The translations under genes and the position numbers were made by a program. This document shows, piece by piece, positions 34,223 to 42,974 of a stretch of 64,000 nt of DNA; within the stretch, counting starts at the first letter, position 1, and the number at the start of each line of letters is the position of its first letter. Origin of the DNA: Palsa-504 sp963834685 (GTDB lineage: Bacteria; Actinomycetota; Actinomycetes; Streptosporangiales; Streptosporangiaceae); NCBI GenBank assembly GCA_963834685.1, contig CAWICW010000015.1, forward strand, positions 1 to 64,000, read 5' to 3'. The notes beneath the pieces are model-generated. The model searched no databases. It was not told where the DNA came from and worked only from the letters and a program-made list of their open reading frames with translations.

Positions 34223-35032
34223 ATGCCGCCGCGGTCCGAGACTTACCTGCACGGCCACCACGACAGCGTGCTGCGCTCGCACCGGTGGCGCACCGCGGAG
34301 AACTCGGCCGGGTACCTGCTGGCCCGGCTCGCGCCCGGCGCGCACGTGCTCGACGTCGGCTGCGGCCCGGGCACGATCACCGCGGACCTGGCCGCCCGGG
34401 TGCCCGAAGGCCAGGTCACCGGGATCGACGCGGCCGCCGACGTGCTGAATCTGGCCCGGGAGGAGGCGGACCGGCGCGGGCAGGCCAACGTGCGGTTCGA
34501 GACCGGGGACGTGTACCAGCTGGCCTTCGAGGACGGCACGTTCGACGTGGTGCACGCGCACCAGGTGCTGCAGCACCTGTCCGACCCGGTCGCCGCGCTG
34601 GCCGAGATGCGGCGGGTATGCCGCCCGGGCGGGCTGGTCGCCGCGCGCGACGGGGACTACGGCGGCTTCTTCTGGTTCCCGTCCGATCCCGGACTGGACG
34701 AGTGGCAGGCCCTGTACCGCGACGTGGCCCGGGCCCTGGGCGGCGAGCCGGACGCCGGGCGGCACCTGCTGTCCTGGGCCCGCGCGGCCGGGTTTTCGGA
34801 CATCGCGGCGTCGGCCAGTGCCTGGTGCTATACCGGGCCCGCCGACCGGCCGTGGTGGGGCTCGCTGTGGGCGCAGCGGCTGACCGAATCGCCGTTCGGC
34901 GACCGGGCCGTCGAGCACGGCCTGGCCGCGCGGGCCGACCTGGAGCGGCTGGCCCGGGCCTGGCTGCGCTGGGCGGACAGCGAGGACGGCTGGTTCCTCA
35001 TCCCCCACGGGGAGATCCTCTGCACCGCTTAG
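34223..35032 (+). CDS. class I SAM-dependent methyltransferase (UbiE/type-11 like)
   Basis: 269 aa. Motif I VLDVGCGPGTITADLA lies at about 43-58, then VTGIDAAADVLNLAREEADR, motif II FDVVHAHQVLQHLSDP and motif III MRRVCRPGGLVAARDGDYGG. The C-terminal half is longer than in UbiE and resembles actinobacterial methyltransferases acting on small metabolites. Start choice: ATG 34223 or TTG 34214, the latter directly after the seven-G/GAG tract. Its frame is +1 to that of NAD kinase, and the G-run is where a slip would join the two. Confidence 0.85.
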   Translation: MPPRSETYLHGHHDSVLRSHRWRTAENSAGYLLARLAPGAHVLDVGCGPGTITADLAARVPEGQVTGIDAAADVLNLAREEADRRGQANVRFETGDVYQLAFEDGTFDVVHAHQVLQHLSDPVAALAEMRRVCRPGGLVAARDGDYGGFFWFPSDPGLDEWQALYRDVARALGGEPDAGRHLLSWARAAGFSDIAASASAWCYTGPADRPWWGSLWAQRLTESPFGDRAVEHGLAARADLERLARAWLRWADSEDGWFLIPHGEILCTA

Positions 35033-35074
35033 GCGGCGGCCACGGGAGGCGGACGAGATGGGCGGGGCGCGGGA

Positions 35075-35090
35075 ACCGGTGTCCGTTCGG
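35075..35090 (+). repeat. half copy of the dispersed 16-nt element (diverged)
   Basis: ACCGGTGTCCGTTCGG followed by TAAAAAAGGATTTT. It lies between the methyltransferase stop and the convergent ABC permease stop. The first half is altered relative to the family, but the CCGTTCGG core and A-tract are kept. Confidence 0.65.
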
Positions 35091-35103
35091 TAAAAAAGGA
35101 TTT

Positions 35104-35910
35104 TCAGGCGTCACGGCGGGTAATCAGGAGTGCGGCGGCCAGCAGGATGAGAGCGGGCCAGGCCAGCAGGACCAGCAGGGACGGGGCGGGCGCGAACAGG
35201 TTCGTGGCCGGGTGCAGCGCCGTGACCTGCCGGGCGGCGTCGAGCAGGGTGAACCGGCCGACCCGGCCGCCCCACGGGGGCGGGAGCAGGCCGAGGATGG
35301 CGGGCAGGAAGATCAGGCCGACCAGGGCGGCGATGCCGCCCGCGGTGTGCCGGACGATCGCGCCCAGGCCCAGGCCCATGGTAGCCACCACGAACAGCAG
35401 CAGGCCGTCGGCCAGCACCGCGCCCGGGACGCCGGGGCGGGACAGCGACACGCCCCGGCCGTGCCCGGACAGCACGGCCTGGACCAGGGCGAAGGAGACG
35501 AAGGCGACCACCTCGCCGGCGACCAGGGTCAGCACGCCGATGACGGCCGCCTTGGCCGCGAGCACCGCCCGGCGCCGCGGCACGGCGGCGAACGTGGTGC
35601 GGATCAGGCCGGTGCTGTACTCGGTGCTGAAGGCCAGCACGCCGAGCACGCCGACGGCCAGCACGGCGTACTCCTGGCTGATCAGGCCGGGCAGCAGCGG
35701 GTCCACGGGCGTGCCGTGGCCGGGTGCGTTGACCAGCGTCACCGCGACCAGGGCGCTGATGCCGATGGGGGTGGCCACCGCGACCAGCATTGCTACCTGG
35801 GTCGAGCGGAGCGAGCGGAGCTTGGTCCACTCCGAGACGAGCACGTCGCGGGCCCGGACGGCCAGCGGCACGGCGGGAGCGGGGGCGGGCCGGGCGTCGA
35901 TGGCGGTCAT
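35104..35910 (-). CDS. ABC-2 type transporter permease
   Basis: 268 aa, six predicted membrane helices between about residues 40 and 262, with the typical cytosolic start LVSEWTKLRSLRSTQVAML and the periodic SxxxS/T-rich TEYSTGLIRTTFAAVPRRRAVLAAK segment of actinobacterial ABC-2 permeases. It pairs with the upstream ATPase (TGATG, 1-nt overlap) to form an exporter of the DrrB/BcrB kind for lipids, peptides or drugs. Substrate unknown. Confidence 0.87.
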   Translation of the reverse strand: MTAIDARPAPAPAVPLAVRARDVLVSEWTKLRSLRSTQVAMLVAVATPIGISALVAVTLVNAPGHGTPVDPLLPGLISQEYAVLAVGVLGVLAFSTEYSTGLIRTTFAAVPRRRAVLAAKAAVIGVLTLVAGEVVAFVSFALVQAVLSGHGRGVSLSRPGVPGAVLADGLLLFVVATMGLGLGAIVRHTAGGIAALVGLIFLPAILGLLPPPWGGRVGRFTLLDAARQVTALHPATNLFAPAPSLLVLLAWPALILLAAALLITRRDA

Positions 35911-36839
35911 CAGGCGGGCACTCCTTCCGGGCTGGGGCTGGCGGCGCGGTAGTCGGTGCTCTCGCCGGTGAGGTCCAGGTAGGCCTCCTCGAGGGAGGCG
36001 CTGCGCGGGATCAGGGCGTGCACCGCGATGCCGTGCTCGGCGGCCAGGTCGCCGATGGCGGGCGCGTCCAGGCCGGTCACGGCCAGCCCGCCGTCCTCCT
36101 CCCGGGTGACGGCCGCGCCGCGGGCCGTCATCAGGCCAGCCAGTTCCCCCGCACGCGGGGAGCGGACGAGCACGTCGCTGCGGGTGCTGGACTCGATGAG
36201 CTGGGCGGTGGTGGTGTCGGCGATCAGGCGGCCGCGGCCGATGACGATCAGCCGGTCGGCGGTCTGCGCCATCTCGCTCATCAGGTGGCTGGAGACCAGG
36301 ACGGTGCGGCCGTCGGCGGCCAGGGCGCGCATGAACTGGCGGATCCAGGCAATGCCCTCGGTGTCCAGGCCGTTGACCGGCTCGTCGAACATGAGCACCG
36401 GCGGGTCGCCGAGCAGCGCGACGGCGATGCCGAGCCGCTGCTTCATGCCGAGCGAGAAGCCCTTGAGCCTTCGGTTCGCGACCGCCTCCAGCCCGGTCAG
36501 CCGGATCACCTCGGTGACCCGCCGGCGCCCGATGCCGTTGCTCTGCGCGATCGAGGTCACGTGCGCCTCGGCGGTCCGGCCGCCGTGCAGGGCGGTAGCG
36601 TCCAGGAGCGCGCCGACCTGGTGCAGCGGGCGGATCAGGTTCTGGTAGCTCTGCTGGTTGACCAGGGCGCGGCCGGACGTGGGGGCGTCCAGGCCGAGGA
36701 TGACCCGCATCGTGGTGGTCTTGCCCGCGCCGTTCGGGCCGAGGAAGCCGGTCACGTGGCCGGGATGCACGGTGAAGCTCAGCGCGTCCACCGCGGTCAC
36801 CGCGCCGAATCGCTTGACCAGCTGGTCGACCTCGATCAC
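35910..36839 (-). CDS. ABC transporter ATP-binding protein (DrrA/BcrA-like)
   Basis: 309 aa. Walker A GPNGAGKTT (about 34-42), Q-loop region, signature FSLGMKQRLGIAVALL, Walker B VLMFDEP and the switch His in LVSSHLMSEMA. The DUF4162-type C-terminal extension (about 215-309) is typical of export ATPases with ABC-2 permeases. It drives efflux with the adjacent permease. It is third in a four-gene operon that begins with a serine-hydrolase-like protein and a small membrane protein, which suggests envelope stress or resistance. Confidence 0.9.
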   Translation of the reverse strand: MIEVDQLVKRFGAVTAVDALSFTVHPGHVTGFLGPNGAGKTTTMRVILGLDAPTSGRALVNQQSYQNLIRPLHQVGALLDATALHGGRTAEAHVTSIAQSNGIGRRRVTEVIRLTGLEAVANRRLKGFSLGMKQRLGIAVALLGDPPVLMFDEPVNGLDTEGIAWIRQFMRALAADGRTVLVSSHLMSEMAQTADRLIVIGRGRLIADTTTAQLIESSTRSDVLVRSPRAGELAGLMTARGAAVTREEDGGLAVTGLDAPAIGDLAAEHGIAVHALIPRSASLEEAYLDLTGESTDYRAASPSPEGVPA

Positions 36840-36858
36840 TGGTTGTTGTCCTTAACGA

Positions 36859-37350
36859 TCACTGCGGTCCGATTCCCTTGAAGAAGGCGGTGGACGCGCG
36901 CTGCCAGAGGAAGATCACCGCGGTCAGCCCGGCCAGCCAGGTGACGAGCGCCCAGAGCTTGACCGCGCCGGCCACCGGGGCGCTGAGACCGACGAAGGTA
37001 TCCACCGTGGCCAGGGCGAACAGCACCGTCCCGGTGATCCGGGCCCAGCTCTGGCCGCGCTGGCACGATTTCGCGAGGAAGATCCAGACGGCGGCGGCGA
37101 TCACGCCGCCGACGATGAACGCGATGACCAGTACGTGCTGGGCCGAGGTGATCTGGCTCGCGGTGAGGTGGTGGGACCGCTTCTCGATCGCGGTCTTGGT
37201 GGCGCTGACGGTCAGGATGTCGATGACGATGCCGAGGAGGCTGACCGCCGCGCCCACGTACATGGTCCGGACGGCGTTGGTGACCTGGGACGGGACGGGC
37301 GGACGCTGAACTTCCGGCATCTGGGTGCCGGATGGGTACGGCTGGTACAT
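36859..37350 (-). CDS. four-helix membrane protein of unknown function
   Basis: 163 aa. A proline-rich cytosolic start (MYQPYPSGTQMPEVQRPPVP) precedes four hydrophobic segments: TMYVGAAVSLLGIVIDIL, VLVIAFIVGGVIAAAVWIFL, ARITGTVLFALATVDTFVGL and LWALVTWLAGLTAVIFLW. This layout is common in actinomycete hypothetical membrane proteins, sometimes annotated as DUF-type with N-terminal Pro-rich tails. No catalytic motif. It lies 19 nt before the ABC ATPase gene and 24 nt after the serine-hydrolase gene, so it belongs to that operon. Confidence 0.75.
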   Translation of the reverse strand: MYQPYPSGTQMPEVQRPPVPSQVTNAVRTMYVGAAVSLLGIVIDILTVSATKTAIEKRSHHLTASQITSAQHVLVIAFIVGGVIAAAVWIFLAKSCQRGQSWARITGTVLFALATVDTFVGLSAPVAGAVKLWALVTWLAGLTAVIFLWQRASTAFFKGIGPQ

Positions 37351-37374
37351 GTGATTCCCCGTTTCTTTCTCGGT

Positions 37375-38994
37375 TTATGCGGGATTGGTCCACGCGCGGA
37401 GCAGGCGGGTTTCGATGGAATTGACCGGGATCATGCGGCTGGTCAGCACGACGTGCGTCCGCTGATCACGGATGCGGGTGGTCACGGTCGCGGTGGCGTC
37501 GAGGTTGGCGCCCGCCTGGGTGGCGACGTCGCCGCGCGCGGTGATGATCCAGCCCAGGCCCATCCAGCCGCCGCCGGGGCCCGGGCCGGCCTGCAGGGTG
37601 AGCGCCTCGTGCGCGAGGGCCTCGGGCAGCAGTGCTGACCACCCGAGGCCCAGGCGCACGAGATCGGCCCCCGTCGACCACAGCCCGGCCACCGCCTGGA
37701 GGGTGGGGATCCGGGCCGGGATCGGCTCGAACATGCCTTGGAGCGAGAGGTTGTAGCGGGTGACCGCCCGCGGGCCGATGTCGGCGGCGCGGGCGGGGAA
37801 GGAGGAGTCGGTTAGCTTCAGCGGATTGAGGACGAGCCGGGCGGCGGCGTCGGCGTATGGCATGCCGGTGACGTCGGCGACCAGTTGGCCGAGCACGGCG
37901 CAGCCGCCGTTGCTGGGGTCGATGGTCCCGCGCGGGCCGCTGGCGGCGATGACCGGGCCGATGAACTCGGCGAGTTCGGGGACCTGGTCGGCGTACAGCT
38001 GGGTGGGGCTGTCCACCCCGGCGGTGTGGCTGAGCAGTTCCCGGACGGTGATCGTGTCGTCGGCCAGGCGGATCGCGCGCAGGTGGTCGTTAGCCGGATG
38101 GTCCAGGCCGACGCGACCGTCGGCGACCAGCCTGAGCACGGCGGTGGTGGTGACCAGGACGGTGACGCCCGGGGCCGGGAAGCGGTGGCCCGGGTCCAGG
38201 GGCTCGCGGCGGTCCAGGTCGGCCCAGCCTTGGGCGAGGACCCACGTTTGCTGCGCGCCGGGGGCTTCGCGGTCGCTCGTTTCGCGGTCGCTCGCTTCGC
38301 CGTGGCCGGGTTCGCGGTGGCCGGGTTCGCGGTGGCCGGGTTCGCGGTGGCCGGGTTCGCGGTGGCCGGGTTCCCCGCCGGCCAGGAGCAGGGCGGTCAG
38401 GCCCAGCTCGGCGAAGGCCTGCTCGGCGATCTCGGCGATCTCGGCGGGGACCTGGCCCTGGGTGCGGACCGGGGGTTCGGCGATCCGGGGATCGCGGACC
38501 CGGCTGCCGACCGGGAGCCCGCGCAGGCTGGTCAGGCGGTGCGGCGGCCCGGCCTCGGTCACCGCGATGTAGTGCATGCCCTTGAGCTGGACGTAGGCCT
38601 GCAGTGGGGTCTGGCCGAGGACCACGAGATCGCCGCGCAGGTCCGCGCCGAGGTTGCTGATCGTCGCGATCAGGGCGGGCGGCGGGAGCGCGCTCAGGAA
38701 GCGCTCGTCGAAGTGCAGACGCAGCTCGTCCTCGGCCGGGGCGGTCCAGCCCGGCTGGCCGGCTCCGGAGAAACGGGACATCACCCAGCGCAGCTGGTCC
38801 AGCGCGTGGCTCTCTGGTGTGTCGCAGACGCGCTGCTTGAGGGCGGCCCAGTTGGGCAGGCCGTGCTCCCAGGCGATGGCGGCCTGGGCTTCGTGCAGGC
38901 TGGGGAACTCATCCGCGGCCACGCGGCGCTTGGCCTCGAGCTTGAGGTGGCGAAGGCTCGGCCGGCCGGGCAACGAGCGCGACCCACCGGGCAT
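37375..38994 (-). CDS. serine-hydrolase/beta-lactamase-fold protein lacking catalytic motifs (pseudoenzyme)
   Basis: 539 aa. An N-terminal helical module (about 1-70: SLRHLKLEAKRRVAADEFPS, AWEHGLPNWAALKQRV) is followed by a ~130-residue unknown region, a repeated EPGHR linker, and then a beta-lactamase/penicillin-binding-like domain (about 285-535). The domain keeps the surrounding sequence (VADGRVGLDHPANDHL, TVRELLSHTAGVD) but not the active site: where the S-x-x-K motif should be it reads PGVTVLVT, and the Y-x-N motif reads PSNGG. It is probably a binding or regulatory protein rather than a hydrolase. No signal peptide. It leads the operon with a membrane protein and an ABC exporter. Confidence 0.78.
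   Translation of the reverse strand: MPGGSRSLPGRPSLRHLKLEAKRRVAADEFPSLHEAQAAIAWEHGLPNWAALKQRVCDTPESHALDQLRWVMSRFSGAGQPGWTAPAEDELRLHFDERFLSALPPPALIATISNLGADLRGDLVVLGQTPLQAYVQLKGMHYIAVTEAGPPHRLTSLRGLPVGSRVRDPRIAEPPVRTQGQVPAEIAEIAEQAFAELGLTALLLAGGEPGHREPGHREPGHREPGHREPGHGEASDRETSDREAPGAQQTWVLAQGWADLDRREPLDPGHRFPAPGVTVLVTTTAVLRLVADGRVGLDHPANDHLRAIRLADDTITVRELLSHTAGVDSPTQLYADQVPELAEFIGPVIAASGPRGTIDPSNGGCAVLGQLVADVTGMPYADAAARLVLNPLKLTDSSFPARAADIGPRAVTRYNLSLQGMFEPIPARIPTLQAVAGLWSTGADLVRLGLGWSALLPEALAHEALTLQAGPGPGGGWMGLGWIITARGDVATQAGANLDATATVTTRIRDQRTHVVLTSRMIPVNSIETRLLRAWTNPA
38296..38370. repeat. 15-bp tandem repeat, five units, in the serine-hydrolase-like gene
   Basis: Unit TTCGCGGTGGCCGGG (plus strand), four exact plus one imperfect copy at the left end. 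Translated on the minus strand it gives Glu-Pro-Gly-His-Arg repeats in the linker before the hydrolase-like domain. Confidence 0.9.
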
Positions 38995-39296
38995 GGCAGT
39001 CCTTCCCTCACGCCCGGGGTCCGCTCGCTTCGGGCGGGAAAGACTCGCCGTCGATCGCAGTCATCTACCCGGTGAGCTTGCAGCTCTGCCCGCGGACCCA
39101 GCGGCGGCCGGTACCACCGTGTCCGATGTTACTCCTCTGCGGCGCGGCCCGGGCGCCGGGTTGGGCGGCCGGCCAGTCCGCAGGAGCGGGCTACCGGCCA
39201 GTAGGGGCGGGCCGCCGCGCTGGACGCGACCGCGATACCCTGCGAGGGACGCCCGGGGCTGATTAGCCCTGATTGACGCTGATGGTGGGTGCGCGG
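38995..39296. other. intergenic gap
   Basis: No gene or clear motif is seen. The gap separates two divergent genes and must contain their promoters. A TTG at 39273 is a less likely start for the SDR gene. Confidence 0.4.
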
Positions 39297-40076
39297 ATGA
39301 CGATCGTCGAGGGGTCAGGAGTAGTCGTCACCGGCGGCGGCGCCGGGATCGGCCGGGCCCTGGCCCGCAGGCTGGCCACGGGCGGCGGCCGGGTGGTGGT
39401 CAACGACCTGGACGCCGACGCGGCGGCCGCGGTGGCCGGGGAGATCGGCGGGTACGCGGTGCCCGGGGACGTCGCCACCGAGCAGGGCGTCCGCGAGCTC
39501 ATCGCCGCGGCCCGCGGCCACCTCGGCGAGATCGACATCTTCTGCTCCAACGCCGGGATAGCCGACGGCACCGGCCCGGACACGCCCGAGGCGTCCTGGC
39601 AGCGCTCCTGGGAGCTCAACGTCATGGCCCACGTCCGCGCGTCGCGGGAACTGCTGCCCGGCTGGCTGAGCCGCGGCCGGGGTTGTTTCGTCGTGACCGC
39701 GTCGGCGGCCGGGCTGCTCACCATGCTCGGGGCCGCGCCGTACTCGGTGACCAAGCACGGCGCCGAGGCCTACGCGGAATGGCTGGCCGCGACGTACGCC
39801 CACCGCGGGCTGGCCGTGCACTGCATCTGCCCGCAGGGGGTTCGGACCAGCATGCTGGCCGCCGCCGGCCGGGCCGGGGACGTCGTGCTGCGGGAGGCGG
39901 CGATCGAGCCCGAAGAGGTCGGCGAGGCGCTGTGGGAGGGCCTGGCCGACGGCCGGTTCCTGATCCTGCCGCATCCGCAGGTGCGCGACTACTACGAGCT
40001 GCGGGCCGGCGACCCCGACAAGTGGCTGCGCGGGATGAACCGGCTGCAGCAGCGGATCGAGGAGGCGGGGCTATGA
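39297..40076 (+). CDS. SDR family NAD(P)-dependent oxidoreductase
   Basis: 259 aa classical short-chain dehydrogenase. The cofactor motif TGGGAGIGRAL is at about 12-22, NNAG-equivalent SNAGIADG at about 90, catalytic Ser in TASAAG, and YSVTKHG (Y-x3-K intact) at about 152. The absence of Arg near the first strand and the ND in VVVNDLDAD suggest NAD preference. It is likely a hydroxyacyl or alcohol dehydrogenase. ATG 39297 is preferred over TTG 39273. Its stop overlaps the start of the following quinone oxidoreductase (CTATGA), so the two form an operon. Confidence 0.87.
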   Translation: MTIVEGSGVVVTGGGAGIGRALARRLATGGGRVVVNDLDADAAAAVAGEIGGYAVPGDVATEQGVRELIAAARGHLGEIDIFCSNAGIADGTGPDTPEASWQRSWELNVMAHVRASRELLPGWLSRGRGCFVVTASAAGLLTMLGAAPYSVTKHGAEAYAEWLAATYAHRGLAVHCICPQGVRTSMLAAAGRAGDVVLREAAIEPEEVGEALWEGLADGRFLILPHPQVRDYYELRAGDPDKWLRGMNRLQQRIEEAGL

Positions 40077-41056
40077 AGGCGTGGCAGGTTCGTGAGCTGG
40101 GTGAGCCGCGGGAGGTGCTGGCGCTGGCCGAGGTGCCCGAGCCCGCGCCGGGGCCGGGGCAGGTGCTGGTCCGGGTGCGCGCCGCGGCGGCCAACTTCCC
40201 CGATGTGCTCATGTGCCGGGGCGGGTACCAGGTCCGCCCGCCGCTGCCGTTCACCCCGGGCATCGAGCTGTGCGGCGAGATCGTGGCGGTCGGCGCGGAG
40301 GTGGACGGGCTGGCCGTCGGCGACCGGGTGCTCGGCGGGTCCTCGCTGCCGTCGGGCGCCTTCGCCGAGCTGGCGGTCATGGACGCCAGCAACGTCTTCC
40401 CCGCCCCGCAGGGCCTGGACGACGCGGAGGCCGCGGCCTTCTTCATCACCTACCAGACCGGCTGGTTCGGGCTGCACCGGCGGGCCCGGCTGGCCGCCGG
40501 GGAGACGCTGCTGGTGCACGCCGCGGCGGGCGGGGTGGGCAGCGGCGCCGTCCAGCTCGGCAAGGCGGCCGGCGCGCGGGTCATCGGCGTGGTCGGCGGC
40601 GAGCGCAAGGCCGAGGTGGCCCGCGCGCTCGGCGCGGACGTAGTCGTGGACCGGCACAGCCAGGACTTCGTCGAGGTGGTCAAGGAGATCACCGGCGGCC
40701 GCGGCGCCGACGTGGTCTACGACCCGGTAGGCGGCGAGACGTACGCCCGGTCGACCAAGTGCATCGCGTTCGAGGGCCGGATCCTGATCATCGGCTTCGC
40801 CGGCGGGGAGATTCCATCCGCGGCGCTGAACCACGTGCTGATCAAGAACTACTCGGTCGTGGGGCTGCACTGGGGCCTGTACCAGGTCAAGGACCCGCAG
40901 TCCATCCGGGACTGCCACGTCCAGCTGACCAAGCTGGTGGCCGACGGCCAGATCCGGCCGCTGATCGGCGAGCGGCTCGGCCTGACCGAGGTTGCGGACG
41001 GGATTCAGCGGCTGGCCGACGGCAGCACCGTCGGCCGCCTGGTGTTCGTGCCCTGA
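40073..41056 (+). CDS. NADPH:quinone oxidoreductase / zinc-less MDR family
   Basis: 327 aa medium-chain reductase. GroES-like N-terminal half (VLVRVRAAAANFPDVLMCRG, FTPGIELCGEIVAVG) and Rossmann half with HAAAGGVGSGAVQLGKAAGA at about 142-161. The zinc-binding Cys/His of alcohol dehydrogenases are lacking, so it belongs to the QOR/crotonase-like subgroup. It reduces quinones or enoyl-type double bonds with NADPH. Translation starts at the ATG inside CTATGA, overlapping the SDR stop, so the pair probably acts in one pathway, for instance on an acyl-CoA or terpenoid. Confidence 0.88.
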   Translation: MKAWQVRELGEPREVLALAEVPEPAPGPGQVLVRVRAAAANFPDVLMCRGGYQVRPPLPFTPGIELCGEIVAVGAEVDGLAVGDRVLGGSSLPSGAFAELAVMDASNVFPAPQGLDDAEAAAFFITYQTGWFGLHRRARLAAGETLLVHAAAGGVGSGAVQLGKAAGARVIGVVGGERKAEVARALGADVVVDRHSQDFVEVVKEITGGRGADVVYDPVGGETYARSTKCIAFEGRILIIGFAGGEIPSAALNHVLIKNYSVVGLHWGLYQVKDPQSIRDCHVQLTKLVADGQIRPLIGERLGLTEVADGIQRLADGSTVGRLVFVP

Positions 41057-41060
41057 ACCG

Positions 41061-42695
41061 CTACGAGGCGCTCTGCGCCCAGGTGCTCGGGTAGGTGTAG
41101 CTGGTCGTGGACCCGTTCCGGGTCTCGGTCATCTGGGTGAAGTGCCCGTTGACCGGATCGGAGAGGGTGACCGTCGTGCTGACGTTATCCGGCGAGGCGG
41201 CCGCACAGGACGGGACACAGCTATCGATGTCCGACGTGCCGGTGCCGGTCGCGCCGGTGGCCGTCCACGAGCTCCAGGTGATGCCGGTCACCACGTTGGT
41301 CGCGTCGCCGCTGTAGGCGATCTCGGACGGCTGCATGCCGGAGTAACTGCCGACCACCAGGACCGGAAGCGGCGCGGAACTCGACGGCGAGCTCGACGAG
41401 GCGGCCTGGCTCGGGCTGCTCGAGGAGGAGACCGCCGGCGACGACGCGGCGGCCGAGCTGTTCGTGACGGCCGAGGTCGCGGGCGCGGTCGCGCTGTGGC
41501 TCGCGGTGCCGCCGCCGGAAGCGTTGTGGCCGGTCGAGGAGTGCCCGGACAGGGCGAAGGCGAGGGCCGCGCCGCCGGCGCCGACCAGGATGGCGACCGC
41601 CAGCACCAGGGTGAGCAGGACCGGACGGCGCATGCCTGCTCGCGGTGGCACATCCGGCGGCCGCCTATCCGATGGCTGCGCACCCGGTGGCCGCGTATCT
41701 GGCGGCGGGGCACCCCACGACGGGGTACCCCACGACGAGGCCGCCCACGACGGGGCGGACCGCGACGCAGCGGCCTGAGGCGGCGGTTCCGGCTGCGACG
41801 GCGGCGGGGTGGCCGGCGGGGGGCCCGCGGGGTGCCAGGTCTGAGCGAGCACGGTCTGGGTGGGATTGTCGGATCCGGCCGAGGGCAGCGCGGCGGTGCG
41901 CGTCAACTGGCTCAGCAGCTCGGGAGCGGTGGGCCGGTCCTGCGGCTCCTTGGCCAGGGCGGCGGCGACCTGGGGGTGCAGCGCGGCCGGGACCGCGGCA
42001 ATGTCCGGCGTCTCGTGCAGGATCCGGTACAAGATGGCGTCGGACGTTCCGGTACCGAACGGCGACTGCCCCCTGGCCGCGTAGGCGATCGTCACGGCCC
42101 AGCTGAAGATGTCGGCCGCCGTGCCCGCCCGGCCCATGATCTGCTCGGGCGCCATGAACCCGGCCGAACCGATCGTCATGCCCGCCCTGGTGACGGCGGT
42201 GGCCTCCAGCACCTGGGCGATCCCGAAGTCGATGACCTTCGGGCCGCCCGGGGCGAGCAGCACGTTCGAGGGCTTGAGGTCGCGGTGCACGATTCCGGCC
42301 GCGTGGATCGCGGTCAGCGCCTCGGCCAGCCCCGTCGCCAGGCCGTACAGCATCTGCGGATCCATCGGCCCGCGGGAGTCGATGTACTCCGACAGCGAGA
42401 GTCCCTCGACGTACTCGGTGACCAGGAACGGCCGGGCCGAGGTGGTGTCCGCATCGAGCACCCGCACCGTGCACACGCCCCTGACCCGGGTGAGCGCGGT
42501 CACCTCGCGGCTGAACCGGGTCCGGAACTCGGCGTCGTCAGACATTTCGGGCCGCAGCACCTTCAGCGCCACCGGGCGGCCGTCCTGGCCCGCGGCCAGG
42601 TACACGACGCCCATCCCGCCCGCGCCGAGCCGGGCCAGCAGCTGGTACGGACCGACCCGCGGCGGGTCAGTCTCCCGCAGGGGCGTGCGAGCCAA
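41061..42695 (-). CDS. Hanks-type Ser/Thr protein kinase with extracellular Ser/Thr-rich domain
   Basis: About 544 aa. The kinase domain (about 15-275) has a glycine loop LGAGGMGVVYLA, the ATP Lys in VALKVLR, HRDLKPSN, DFGIAQ and APEQ, all intact. Then comes a Pro-rich juxtamembrane stretch, one TM segment (PVLLTLVLAVAILVGAGGAA, about 375-395) and an outer Ser-rich tether ending in a ~90-residue domain with two cysteines (DSCVPSC). There are no PASTA repeats. It would sense something outside the membrane and phosphorylate cytosolic targets. Start taken as TTG 42695, right after AGGGGG; an earlier TTG at 42722 is possible. Confidence 0.9.
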   Translation of the reverse strand: MARTPLRETDPPRVGPYQLLARLGAGGMGVVYLAAGQDGRPVALKVLRPEMSDDAEFRTRFSREVTALTRVRGVCTVRVLDADTTSARPFLVTEYVEGLSLSEYIDSRGPMDPQMLYGLATGLAEALTAIHAAGIVHRDLKPSNVLLAPGGPKVIDFGIAQVLEATAVTRAGMTIGSAGFMAPEQIMGRAGTAADIFSWAVTIAYAARGQSPFGTGTSDAILYRILHETPDIAAVPAALHPQVAAALAKEPQDRPTAPELLSQLTRTAALPSAGSDNPTQTVLAQTWHPAGPPPATPPPSQPEPPPQAAASRSAPSWAASSWGTPSWGAPPPDTRPPGAQPSDRRPPDVPPRAGMRRPVLLTLVLAVAILVGAGGAALAFALSGHSSTGHNASGGGTASHSATAPATSAVTNSSAAASSPAVSSSSSPSQAASSSSPSSSAPLPVLVVGSYSGMQPSEIAYSGDATNVVTGITWSSWTATGATGTGTSDIDSCVPSCAAASPDNVSTTVTLSDPVNGHFTQMTETRNGSTTSYTYPSTWAQSAS

Positions 42696-42974
42696 CCCAG
42701 TCCCCCTTCCGCCAAGCGTCAATCGTCGCGCATCGAGGCCGGTCGGCGCGACCTGCCGCCCGATTGCCGGGCGGCGGGCCTATCGTCGCACGTGGAGGCC
42801 GCCCTTCGGGACGTCGTGCGCGCCGGCGCCGTTGACCAGGCCGAGCAGCCGGAAGTGGTCGGTGAAGTAGTGGTACAGGGTCGTTGCGTCCGGGCCGGTA
42901 CTAATTTCCGACGGGGATCGCGATTCCGGCTTACCTTAGGGGTAACAGCGGCGCTGAATCTGCGGAGGGCAACG

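Noticed and set aside
38296..38370. possible CRISPR-like array
   Set aside because: Direct 15-bp units without spacers, in frame inside a gene; a tandem repeat, not CRISPR.
42735..42900. minus-strand peptide with YHYFTDHFRLLG upstream of the Ser/Thr kinase
   Set aside because: An orderly 39-residue frame ending at a stop, possibly the tail of a lost gene, but no family could be recognised and no start is present.
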